Shown one piece after another: positions 1 through 11,269 of a stretch of DNA of 64,000 bases. The stretch comes from Allantophomopsis cytisporea (Eukaryota > Ascomycota > Leotiomycetes > Phacidiales > Phacidiaceae). The stretch covers positions 1,054,001 to 1,118,000 of the forward strand of contig CP103035.1 of assembly GCA_024752435.1 (NCBI GenBank), read 5' to 3'. The position numbers and the translations under genes were made by a program. Every line of letters starts with the position of its first letter. The stretch's first letter is position 1. The notes under the pieces are model-generated. The model saw only the letters and a list, made by a program, of their open reading frames with translations, was not told where the DNA came from and searched no databases.

Positions 1-492
1 TGCCTCACCTGTTGCCTTACCAGCTGCCTCACACGCATATATACATACATACATGCACCAGTGTACACAAGAGCAAGCACCGTGACGACGGTACCTACCT
101 GAGGTACCAGGTATCGAAAGTATCTATCTAAGGTCAGGTCAGGTGAGGTGAGGTACTCTCACCTGCCCGTCCCTCCACATCATCATGAGTGATCAATCAG
201 AGGTGAGGTCGAGTCTATCAATTGATCATGATATTTCTCTACCTGATCTGCCTATACTTCTAGGTACCATTCTAATAACGGCCCTTCGTTGATCCATCTG
301 CAGGGAAGTTTCGGCATCGTGGGTAAACTAGGCTATTATCAACGATTTCATGCGGAGAGAACGAGAAGTGAAAAAATAGAGTGCGAAAGCAGGAGCCCAC
401 AACTCTCGGAACGATGGGAGCGGAAGCGGCACGAAAAAAAAAGAAAAAATAGAAAAGAAAAGAAAAAGGCTGGCGCGGATGAAGTAGCCCAG

Positions 493-526
493 ACTGGAAC
501 TGGAACTGGAACTGGAACTGGAACTG
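493..526. repeat. (ACTGGA)n hexanucleotide microsatellite
   Basis: Five full copies and one partial copy of ACTGGA in perfect tandem. Related degenerate copies (GAAACTGGAACTTGGACTTGG) follow up to about 550. Confidence 0.9.
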
Positions 527-703
527 CAACGAAACTGGAACTTGGACTTGGGTACGGGACTCACGAGAGCGTATCCATGCATCTTCAACGGGTCCTGACT
601 CCTTACACGAACACATGCAACAGAACCAATAGAGAGGCCGAAGCTGAGAAGGAAATTTTTGAAACTCTTTGTGATCATCACCATGAATGACTATGACAAC
701 GGT

Positions 704-757
704 ATGACCATGACCATGACCATGACCGTGACCGTAACCGTAATCATAACCATGACG
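704..757. repeat. (ATGACC)n hexanucleotide microsatellite, decaying
   Basis: Nine copies of a 6-base unit. The first four are identical ATGACC, then come GTGACC, GTAACC, GTAATC, ATAACC and ATGACG. All but the last differ from the unit only by transitions. Confidence 0.85.
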
Positions 758-1183
758 GACCATGGCAACCGCCAAGCACGAACATGGCATGGGCATGCAT
801 CAACAACAACGTTTGCGTTTATTGAGCCATCGTTACGCATAATTATGTGAAAGTCTTAATCACTCATTATGGTACTTCCTCCCAGGGAAACCACCATCAT
901 CGGCTTACTCGCCCCCCAAAATACGCCGATCAAGCATCGGCCCTTTGATTTGTTATCTTCAGGATTACGCCCAATCCAACAATCTGGTGATGGTCGCAAT
1001 GGTGCTGATGCCTCAAACGGGCACGACGCCGCCTAAATCGGCACATGTCCGCATGTTCACCCGACTGCTGCTAAGATGCCTAAATAAAGCGATCACGTTA
1101 CGTAGCACTTGTGCACGACGAGCACAGAACATTTCCATTCTTCTGCGGAGGGACATATCCTAGGCGGTCAATGAGGCTACAGC

Positions 1184-1970
1184 TTGATATCGCGCATGTC
1201 ACATATGAGCCTCCAGCCGATCAATAACAGAGAACGACCTGTTATGCCGATTATCCGTAGAAGAGTCGCCAAAGCATGTGTGAGTTGTCGAAGAGGAAGA
1301 TCAAGTACGATGCCAAGCTTCCGCGCTTCTCCTTCTGTCTTCTACATAACATCGATTGTGATGATCATCCAGCCATTCCTGCCGATAAAATGTAAGAATC
1401 TCGTCAATAGATATGAGATATACTTACGACTCAAATGCGCACATGAAGTAGAACTAGTATCTCCAGATCAAAAATGCAGCAACCCCTCCTGAGATGGCAA
1501 TTCCAGACTTCCAAGCATGTCTAGCGGTTGTAGAGTCTGAGTTGGAAGGCTAAGATATCCGAATGCTTACATCCAACTCAACACCTTGAGTATCCGATGG
1601 GAAGAATAGATATCGTTCTATACGAAGATATACTCGGCCAGCTTCCAAACCACTTAGCTATCCTCAACGCGGCGCTTAGATCGTGGTGCAAAATAACTAC
1701 GAGAGAGCTTGAACGCCCATGTGGGGAAGTGTACCAGAAATAAGGAAGAAGTCCAGAAAACCCCTAGATCGCCTGGTGGGCTTCTTCATTAGAGGACACA
1801 CTTCTACGGTCGACGTTGGGATATGCGTGATCCCCCAAGCGCGCTGTGGATGGAGAATGGAAGATCTTGACGGAGATACATCTTCTAGCTTGGACAAGGG
1901 CTTCAATTGGGAGGAACGGTGTTGTATTTTTGACATGATTTTCCGTGTGTGCTATTGTGTGATATATAGC
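1184..1970 (+). pseudogene. relic of a Zn(II)2Cys6 fungal transcription factor
   Basis: The DNA-binding cluster can be read across one frameshift. Cys codons sit at 1277 and 1286, then after a one-base loss near 1291-1293 the frame gives R-K-I-K, with Tyr (1306) and Phe (1327) at the third and fourth ligand positions, then Cys at 1336 and 1357. Spacing is exactly C-X2-C-X6-(C)-X6-(C)-X2-C-X6-C, the binuclear-cluster pattern, with two ligands lost. The downstream frame has GTAAGA- and CTCCAG-like splice signals (1391 and about 1465) and then a piece ending in VVESELEG with a stop at 1551. Further out-of-frame pieces run to about 1950 (for example YEDILGQLPNHLAIL near 1620-1665). The cluster identity is seen in the sequence; the extent of the relic beyond about 1400 is inference. 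Confidence 0.72.
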
Positions 1971-4323
1971 TGACTATAGTGCAGTTGTTAACTTGTTTTT
2001 CGGGATCTGTTCCCCCTGAACTTTCCCCTGAAGTATTGTATGTGTCCGCTGAAGACTCGAGAAGTGTGATTTGAGTCTAAGATGCAGATAATCTTACAAC
2101 GATGCTCTTGAACCCCCTAATTGGAGTAACGTCGTTCAGCGTTTTCTCTTCTACCGTGTGTTCAACTCCGTAATCTTAAAGCCCTTTGCATGAGAATTTT
2201 GTCTGGTAGATAGATTTCTTTCGCTGGCAGGGAACCCTGGGAAGTTTCTTCGTTGTGACTTGTTCTCGACGATATAGTGATAGACTTTACGAACCGAGAA
2301 CTGCATTTCTAACGAGCATTGTTGTTTTAGTGTTTCTTCTGACTATCGCACGATTGATTGTCCCAACGAGGCTGAGATCAAGTCGCAATCAAGACATGTG
2401 ATGATATTTAGCATCATTGCTCATAAGAAGTGATTGTAGTTACAGACATACTTCAGTGATATCATCAACAAGGTAATGTGCCTATCAGTAAGTGGAATTC
2501 TCCTGAGAATTTATATCACTCTGTTCATCATTCGATTTTCAGTCACTATACAAGATAGCAAGAAGCTCTAAGCCGGTTCTCTACTCGTGATCGGCCAAAT
2601 CAGTGCCGTTTATGCGTAGAATGCGAGTAGTCCGCGCTCCTATACAGTTAGGAGGGAAGTACGCAGAGTTCGAATGCTACTATTGATCAATTCATTCAGT
2701 ACATAAAGCAAGCCACGGCTATGAATGCCAAAGAGATTGTTTCCCCAGGTTCATGATTCTCTTGGTATATGCGATCTTCCGATCTATATGTTTCGCTCTT
2801 GCTAACAGGCCTTATAGCTTCCTCAACAGATCAACCTACAACAACTAGACCGGGATTCACTTCCTACTTACATTAAGAACTCAATATTCATTGACAGAGC
2901 ATAGTGGACACGACTCATGCGGCGTATCAAGGATAACGTGCTCTATACGTGTCTTATATATTTAAGAAACCCGGCGATAACTTGCTTGTGGCACAAACTC
3001 TCATCTTTCCTCTTGAGATGAACTCATTTCCAGACACGGAACTTTACCATGTGAGGTGGAATGCGAGATCGTTAGCAATAATCCAATAGATCACCTCGAA
3101 AGCTCTCTCCAACTAAAATCATTAATTAAAGTGGTTCGATACAAATATCGATGACGATGGCTAATACATCAGTAGGGATCAAATTTACCGATGTTGGCAT
3201 CAAGATTATTATGAGAAGGGCGCCATGAGTTTTGCTATGCACTGAAGAGGATATTAAATTTCAGAAATCATTCTATATAAAGTGGAATATTCACTTTCAA
3301 AGTGGAGTAGTGACTGGAAATTAAGAAGAGGATTCTTGCCAAATTGAAAACCCACCATGGCTCCTTTGACAGACCGGAGATTCTCCACAAGATTACAATT
3401 CGGAAAATTATAAGTTAAATAAATCCTCTTTTCAAATTGCAACGCTATGATGTACTCAGAATTTCTACTTATTGTTTTAGTTTTCTATATAGTAACACGT
3501 ATTGGTGCATGTAGGTGTGCAAAGCAAACACATCCATTTGGTAAGGTCTATGTATCACCAGGATGAGACATGACACTTGATACAGTGGTGCTTCAAAAGT
3601 TTGAATCATTTGCCGAAAACCAGCAAAACCCCTCCTTTTATTATCAAAATATTATACTCTATTAGTATTTTATAATAAATGTAAAGATGCAAATTTATTC
3701 TTCTGAAGCATCAGATTATACTCTATTTACAGCTCCTAATTTAGTTGTGTATTTCAGGACTTAGGTACAAAAAAGACAGAAGTATAAGGAGTACATCGTT
3801 TTACCACTCATTCACCAAAACCCAATACTTTTTCTTGAAATTTGGTATCCTATAGTCCTGGTAAGCTTCTATTTCTATGTGTAGTAGAAGGACTCATTTA
3901 AAGATTGTATCGTTGAGCTATTACAGATATAAAACAGGGTGTCATTTTCTATTTGTGATTCAAACTATTGCCACATGGGTGTAGAACAGCTCTATAGCTT
4001 CATCATTGGACTAATTCAATATTGGTTTTCTGATCGCTCTGCACTTATCACTCATTTAAAGGTGAGCAGGTGCAGAGAATCAATGGATAGAGTCTTGCCC
4101 AGTTTGTATATTTTGTCCTTTCAATCAGCCTTTTAACCCCTGCAAGAGCCTGCAGCAGCAAGCATTGGTCGGCATTCTCGCATGCCGTACAGGCGCTCAG
4201 CCTACTTCAAGGCTGAGAAGAAAACGATCTGTTTAATGACAACTACATACTCAAACATCTAGCTTCAGTTTGTGCTGAGCTTTCGTTGACGTTTCTCCTG
4301 TTCTTTCATAGTCGTATGTCACG
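1971..4323. other. gene-poor, partly AT-rich spacer upstream of the receptor gene
   Basis: No gene is recognisable. About 3230-3960 is clearly AT-rich and full of stops in all frames. The part just before 4324 is the presumed promoter and 5' leader of the receptor gene. Short open frames (for example 3254-3442 minus, 3939-4136 plus) have no recognisable features. Confidence 0.6.
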
Positions 4324-7300
4324 ATGCAAGGCCAAAAACGAAAACTGTCAGTCGGTGACGGTTCCTCGGACCGAGAGCCACATGGACGGATATTGATACA
4401 CGACACAGCATCACCGCCAAATCCTTTAGTTCAAGGTCCAGTCCATGCGATCACCAAAGACAGATCCTCATCCGGCATATCTTCAAGAACGTATCGAGTT
4501 CGTGGCATCCCACCATCTTTGAACCACGAAAAAACAAAGTCATTAATAAACGATATCCTTGGTCTTGAAGGGGAGAATCCGATTTCATTGAAATCATTAG
4601 CAGATGATGTCACTGGAAGTTCAAAGGTCGCAACGATCTGCTTGAAAGAAGATCCAGACCAATTCAAGCAACACAGAGAGGAGTGCAGTTTTGATGCCTC
4701 AAATGCTTTTCAAGCTCTAGGGCTGAGAGTCGATGAGAGACGTCCAGCACCTCTTATTGTAGTCGATCATCATTTCAGAGGGCTAACCACCTTGAGTTCT
4801 CCGATGCCAGATCAACATATGGTGGAGTAAGTCATCTATGTAATGAATGTTGTTGTTTAAAGCGCTGATAATGCCTAGTATCATCGCAATATCAGGCCTT
4901 GGAGGCCATGCTTTTGGATCCTTCAAGGAACGGAACGGGACGTACATGTGGTTACGTGATTTTCTTCCACGCAAATTTACTACCGCCCGAGTCATCACCT
5001 ACGGATACCACTCGAAATTGTCTGAAAGCGAAAGTTTTCAAGATCTCGAAGCTCTTGCAGCAGCTTTTCGCATATCTGTTATGGGGCTTATCAATGCTAA
5101 TTCCGTGAGTCTTCCGTGATCTGGAAATGATTGTATACAATTTGTGAGACCGCCTCGCAAGATGTAAAAATTGATCCAACGCTGTAGATAAGGCTGAATA
5201 TTGGATTTGTAGGAAAGAAGCTCGTGGAAGCCAATGGTCTTCATCGCCCATAGCCTTGGAGGCTTGCTTGTAAAAGAGGTTTGTATTCATTATCTTCAAG
5301 ATCTTGCTCCCTCTGGAAATTAACATTCAGTAAGGCAATTATCCAGTCCTCAAATGGCGATAAAGACTTAGTGAACTGTACATATGGGGCTTTGTTCTTC
5401 GGTGTTCCAAGTCAAGGCATGGACATCGAGTCGCTCAAACCAATTGTAGGTCATGGACCTAATGACGTACTATTGACAGCTCTTGGGAAGGGATCGCATC
5501 TACTCCGTGAGCAGAGCAGATCGTTTCTGGAAGCTTTTGATTTCCCCCACGACTCAAAGATTTTTTGTTTTTATGAGACTAATAGGTCTCCCACAGCCAG
5601 AATGGTAAGTTTTATATGAGTGACTAATTTACTTGCACGTTCATGATTTAGCTAACATACTCATACAATTATAGGACAGTGGCAAATGGAGCATGATAGG
5701 TCCCCCAACAGTTCTCGTAGATCAGTCTTCTGCAACTCACACCCGTCCATGGGAAACTGGGGCTCATCATGTTCTGGCTATTGATCGTAATCACTCAGAT
5801 ATGGTGAAATTCAATCATGATTATGACCCCGATCTCGGGAGAGTCGTGACGATTCTTGAAATTTTTGTGAATGGAGCCATGAGCATGACTAGTCCACGGG
5901 AAGACCTGGTTCAGAGGAACTTGGCCCAGCATAGTAAGTGTATATCAGTACACCTTAACTGCAAAAAAATCTTTTTCCTTATGATTGAACGATGGAAGAT
6001 ACCTCTCGCAGTTCGCACGAAGTCTTTATGATAAATTTGTGCTATTAAAGCCGTATATAGCAGGTCTGATTAAGATCAAGTAGGAACTCCAGAGATGAAC
6101 ATGGCCCCTACCAAAGAAGAAATATACGCCTGCATGGACTCACTTTCTTTCGAAAAAATGGATGATCGACTCACAAACATAGACAATGCCTATGCCAAAA
6201 CATGCGAGTGGCTGTTTCAACAACAGGAATACAAGGACTGGACCAACAAAGATCTGGCTCATGTGCATCACGGTTTTCTCTGGATTAAAGGAAAACCAGG
6301 AGCAGGAAAGTCCACAATCATGAAATACGCTCTGGAATCAACCAAAAAATGTAGTAAAGCAATTATCGGGTCGTTCTTCTTCAACGCAAGAGGCAGCATT
6401 CTCGAAAGGTCAGTATTGGGCATGTATCGTTCAGTCTTATACCAGCTATCACATGCGGTTTCATCTATTCAAGATACACTTGTGTCAATGTATCTCCGTC
6501 TCCGGAAGAAAAACGCAAACGACGCCTATGACTGGACTATTCGCGACTTTCAAACATTGCTAGAGAATGTGGTCGAAGGACTACCACGTCAACGTCAACT
6601 GATCCTTTTCATCGACGCGATTGATGAATGTGAAGATGATGAAATCCGGGACATGGTTGAATTCTTTGAGTCTCTTGGAGAAACTGCGGTGTCCCAGAAA
6701 AAATCTCTCAATATATGTCTTGCGAGTCGCCACTACCCTCATATCAGTGTTCCCAGTTCTTTAGAGTTGATGGTAGATGATCATAGCGCTCACAAGGAGG
6801 ACATCGGAGAATATGTCAAGGGTAGATTCAAAGCCCCGAAGAATAAGACTACAGACCTAATTCGAGATGAAATCCTCAGAAAGGCGTCGGGAGTTTTCTT
6901 GTGGGTGGTTTTAGTTGTAAGGATTTTGAACAAGGAGTACGATCACGGACGAGGTACTGGCCCCCAGCTACGTAAGAAGCTTGATGAACTTCCTCCTGGA
7001 CTGGATGAGCTATTTGAGAGAATCATATCGCGAGACGATGATGGAAAACCAGAGACGATACTTTGCTTACAATGGCTTCTATTTGCTAGAAGATCTCTTG
7101 CGCGCGAAGAGCTTTACTTTGCTATATTGCTACAATCCGACCCTGAAGCCCTTCACGAATGGGAGCAATCCGATGAAGCATCAAACGGCGTGACCATTGA
7201 CAGATTCATTCTCAATTGTTCGAAAGGGCTTGCTGAGATTTCAACAAAGAAGGACCATAAAGTCCAATTTATTCATGAAAGCGTGCGGGACTTCTTCCTT

Positions 7301-8878
7301 TTGAAAAACGGCTTTGCAAAATTTGATACTCAGCTTGAAGCAAATCCGGTTGGGCTAGGTCAGAATGAGCTCAAACGTTGCTGTTATGAGTGTATCATGT
7401 CAAGTAACTTAAAGCACATTTTGGAAATCTCGGAACCGAAGGCGAAATCCCGGGCTGCAAAATATCAACAAGAACGGTTTTGCAGACAATCCCCACTCCT
7501 TACATATGCCGTGGATAATCTTTTCATGCATGCAGATGCTGCACATGGTTTGGATGTCTCTCAAGATAAATTTCTTGCTATATTCAAAGAACCTCAAAGC
7601 CTACCATTCCGAAAATGGACAAAATTCCACAATTTATTCATAAATCATTCCACTCGTCGATATTCTCCTGAAATAAGTTTGCTGTACGTCCTCTCAGAGC
7701 GGAACCTAGCCAGTCTCGCCCGGATTCTGCTACAAGATCCAGCATATGTCAGAATCAATATTGACGCCCAAGGAGAGTGTTACGGCAGTGCCATTCAGAT
7801 CGCCTCAACAAAGGGTTATAAACAGATAGTCGAGTTTCTTTGCATTGCAGGAGCTAATACTGACATATGCACCGATAAGATTCCCCCGCCTTTAATTTGT
7901 GCGTTATCAAACCGGCACGAGGCTATTGCTCATATCTTGCTTCAGCATGATGCTCGCAGAGCCAGTGTAACCAAGGAGGGTGTGACACCACTGAACGTAG
8001 CTGCTGGGAAAGGTTTCATAGGTATTGTTGATAAGCTGTTAGCAGACTCTGATGTGGATCCTAATCTTCCGACCAAATTTGGTACAAGGCCACTCTATTT
8101 AGCTTCACTGCAAGGGCATGAAGCAGTAGTTAAGCTGTTACTTGATAAGGGAGCCGATATCAACGCTCAGGGGGGTGGCTATGGTAATGCACTCCAAGCA
8201 GCTTCAAGGAATGGGCACGAAGCTGTGGTCAAGCTATTGCTTGATCAAGGAGCCGATATCAACGCTCAAGGGGGCGACTATGGTAGTGCACTCCAAGCAG
8301 CTTCGGCGAATGGGCACGAAGCTGTGGTCAAGCTATTGCTTGATCAAGGAGCCAATATCAGCCCTCAAGGGGGCGGCTATAGTAATGCCCTCCAAGTTGC
8401 TTCGGCGAATGGGTATAAAGCTATAGTTAAGCTATTGCTTGATCGAGGAGCCGACATTAATGCTCAGGGGGGCAGCTATGGTAATGTACTCCAAGTAGCT
8501 TCGGCAAATGGGCACGAAGCTGTAGTAAAGCTATTGCTTGATCGAGGAGCTGATATCAACGTTCAAGGGGGCGGCTATGGTAGTGCACTCCAAGCAGCTT
8601 CAGCGAATGGGCACGAAGCTGTAGTCAAGCTATTGCTTGATCAAGGAGCAGGAGCCGATATCAACGTTCAAGGGGGCTACTATAGTAATGCACTCCAAGC
8701 AGCTTCAGCGAATGGGCACGAAGCTGTAGTCGAGCTGTTGCTTGATCAAGGAGCAGGAGCCAATATCAACGCTCAAGGGGGCTACTATAGTAATGCACTC
8801 GAAGCAGCTTCAGCAAATGGGCACGAAGCTGTAGTTGAGCTATTGCTTTATAAGGGAGATTTGGATATCATTTTTTGA
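4324..8878 (+). CDS. NOD-like receptor: alpha/beta hydrolase - NACHT - ankyrin repeats
   Basis: Six exons: 4324-4826, 4879-5104, 5213-5278, 5335-5604, 5675-5933 and 6084-8878, giving about 1372 residues in one frame. An unassigned N-terminus (1-167) is followed by an alpha/beta hydrolase of the SesB/DUF676 lipase-like type: IIAISGLGG opens it and the nucleophile elbow AHSLGG puts Ser at about residue 257. A likely catalytic His lies in AIDRNHSDM. The NACHT NTPase follows, with Walker A GKPGAGKST (about 511-519) and Walker B LILFIDAIDE. The C-terminal 370 residues are ankyrin repeats; the last seven and a half are almost identical. This architecture belongs to fungal NLR/STAND proteins, several of which act in non-self recognition and regulated cell death; that role here is inferred from family only. 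The intron 3 acceptor at 5334 was chosen because the CAG four bases earlier gives an immediate stop. Confidence 0.9.
8114..8878 (+). repeat. tandem near-identical 99/105-base ankyrin-coding repeats
   Basis: Units begin at 8114, 8213, 8312, 8411, 8510, 8609, 8714 and 8819. The first five are 99 bases (33 residues, GHEAVVKLLLD...). The next two are 105 bases because a six-base Gly-Ala insertion follows the helix pair. The last is cut off after 60 bases by the stop codon. Most differences between units fall at a few positions such as the K/Q/R after LLLD and the residues flanking the Tyr in the beta-hairpin. Confidence 0.95.
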
Positions 8879-9428
8879 GACCCTCAAGTTTTAGCAGCTA
8901 TTTATATATTTAAGAAGTTTCTGATGAAAACCTAAGAGCAACTGCTAAAATTCTATGAAGCTTACACAAAACGAATCAAACGAGAAGGATAGACCTCTAT
9001 AGTTTACGAACGTTTTAAAATGTTCTACAACCCTGTTTAGCATTCTTTGCCAAATACCAACACAGCAACGGCCTAGCTTGAAGACTCGTTCACTGTTAAA
9101 GGGAGATATAGAAGAATAATCTCAACATCTCTCCCATACAACACCCTACAGCTCACTAGATCTAGTTATCTAGTACAAGTCTTGTCTATCATTTTCAACT
9201 GATAAAAAGTCTGCGCACGAATTTCCTCAGATTCTTAGTCGTCAAGTCATAAGCGATAGCACAGCTATTAGTATGGCTTGGCTTCCACAACCTGATTCAA
9301 CTTCTCCTTATAGTTCCGTCCACGTTCGGATATGGATTTAGAGAAGGATAACACATCGATTAATGAGTGGATACATACGAAAGACGTACTAGTGATTTCT
9401 AGACACGCTCGCCGAATTGAAATTCTGA
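8879..9428. other. 3' flank of the receptor gene
   Basis: No gene or further ankyrin unit in frame. It is AT-rich non-coding DNA between the stop codon of the receptor and the ankyrin fragments beginning at about 9429. Confidence 0.5.
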
Positions 9429-10039
9429 AAGATTAAAGCGGCTCTCGAAGACGACCGTGATTATCTTGTAAACGAGCTTGATCACACCAAAAACTCAGAG
9501 CAGAACAAAGGAAAGCCGCTGTACTATGCTCTAGATTTTCGTTTGTCTCGACTGCAAGACAATCGCGCTATCATCAACCTGACCATCAAGAATGGCGCGG
9601 ATCCGAAATTCCAGGACGTCAAGGGCACAGTTGCCATTAATGTTTGTTCTGCGAATGCACAGTATACTCCTGAACCAGTGTCAAGTCTCTGGAGAGAAAT
9701 TCTTCCGCAACTGGAAGAACTCAATAATCGTTATGCTCAAGACCGCAATTAGTATGGAGTTCTCCTCCATAACATCCCTTACCTTGACCAGCCCATTGAT
9801 TGCCGCTGGCCCATGTTCAAGTGGTTGTAGACGCTGACTATAATTTCAATTAGATGGACACGGGACTTGGTTCTCGAAGGAGCATGGGCACGCCGCTGCA
9901 CTATGCTGTGACGTTCTGCCCTGCTCGACCTCGACAACATGAACACTTGGAGATTGTAAAGTTCCTTCTTGCGCAAGGTGCTGACCAGGGATCAAGTTTA
10001 AGCGCGGAGGATATGCACCGATTGATGAAATGCAGATGA
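9429..10039 (+). pseudogene. broken ankyrin-repeat fragments
   Basis: Two open pieces resemble divergent ankyrin repeats. Piece one (9429-9752, no upstream ATG that fits) reads KPLYYALDF...NRAIINLTIKNGADPKFQD. Piece two (9854-10039) reads GTPLHYAV...HLEIVKFLLAQGAD, a good ankyrin consensus. They are separated by stops, and between them is a short remnant (QVVVDADYNFN, ending in a stop at about 9851-9853). They share little with the near-identical units of the upstream gene, so they could be the old 3' end of that gene or of a second ankyrin gene. They could also be exons of a small live gene, but no convincing start or splice set joins them. Confidence 0.55.
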
Positions 10040-11269
10040 GCATGAGAGGGGGGAAGAATTATGATCGGTACTCCTCTTGTTTTGAAACGTATCTGAAGCT
10101 AATGGAAGGTGCAGCTCGAAAGCTCAGTTGTAGGTTAAAAAGGGATTTTATTGCGCACATCTAACACGTCACAGAAAAGGAAACCCAAGAAAAAGAGAGT
10201 CTGCTAGGTTCTTTCAAGCGGGTTATTGGTTGGTCACGAACAGAATCATGAACGTAGACAGGTTTACATAGGATGGAGCGAGAAAACTGGATGGTTGAAG
10301 CTTTCGGCTTCATGAAACTCGAGTCTTGCGGCAGCCTTCTTAACTGTTCATTCCCTAAAATGTCGGAACTCTCGAAGTAGCATTGAAGTTGCTTAAGATA
10401 GTCTAGATTTCCGATTGAGTATCTTGACTTGACTAAGGCTCAGTTTCCTCACTACAGAAGTATTAAAATAAACAAAAACGAGATTAAAAGTGTGTTGAAA
10501 GTGCTGAAAGTGCTTACAATGCATACATCGTATTGGCTTGATTGAGGACGCGTAGACAATTCTTCCATCTCTACGGACTTAGACTTAATTTAAGCTTAAT
10601 ACCACTTACATCACGTAGAGGTTAAAATACTTATGCTCTCGAGACTTGCAGCGTTTAAAATTATTAAAAATCATATTGAGTTGAAAGGGACACCCCTTGA
10701 TGTTCATCTTTCCTTTTCGTGATTTTATACTTGCGAATTCAAGTAGATGTTATTGCTATCTCATTGATCGTTCAGCACAATAGAGGTGCGATATGGAGCT
10801 GCATATTACCGAAAAGTGTACAGAAGCGAAGAATAGTTTGTGTGTAGGTACTTTTTATCTTGTACAAAGTGTTAGCAAGGACCTGGTGAGATCACAAACG
10901 AAGGAATACTAAGTGAACGTACATGTTGTGTTCTGTAGAAACAAATAAAGCAGAGCCTGAAATACTGTGATCTCTTTCCGATATCGTTCATAAGAGATCC
11001 ACATTCGGAATCAGTTACTGCATTCGGGGGTGGTCATCACGGGATATTATAACCAGTTATAGACTCTGCCACAGATTCAAGGCCAATCCACACTTCTCAC
11101 AGCAACCTAGATACCTTACTCCGCAGTAAATAGCCGATAAACGTCATAAGAAGCATTTTATCTAGAACAACCGTCTCAATGGACTCAAACTCTCATTGTT
11201 TTCTTCCCTTTTCACAAACAAAGGTCTGTTTCCTCCTCAACTATCCTTTACCATCATCATAATTTGAAA
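10040..11269. other. intergenic, no gene recognised
   Basis: AT-rich non-coding DNA. The last 150 bases (CT-rich, with TTTCACAAACAAAG and CCATCATCAT before the ATG) are the likely promoter and leader of the S-formylglutathione hydrolase gene. Confidence 0.6.

Larger units (their letters stand above)
1..1183. other. gene-poor stretch with simple repeats
   Basis: I see no credible gene here. It contains AGGT-type short repeats near 128-155, a purine-rich tract near 425-470, and two hexanucleotide arrays listed separately. The open frames crossing 272-850 on both strands translate into Thr-Gly, Gln-Phe or Met-Thr runs that simply reflect those arrays, so I do not call them genes. Confidence 0.7.

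Noticed and set aside
272..850. Open frames of 63-174 codons on both strands
   Set aside because: They are produced by the hexanucleotide arrays and purine-rich tracts; the proteins are simple repeats with no other features.
8114..8878. CRISPR-like direct repeats
   Set aside because: Units are coding ankyrin repeats in continuous frame, not short repeats with unique spacers.
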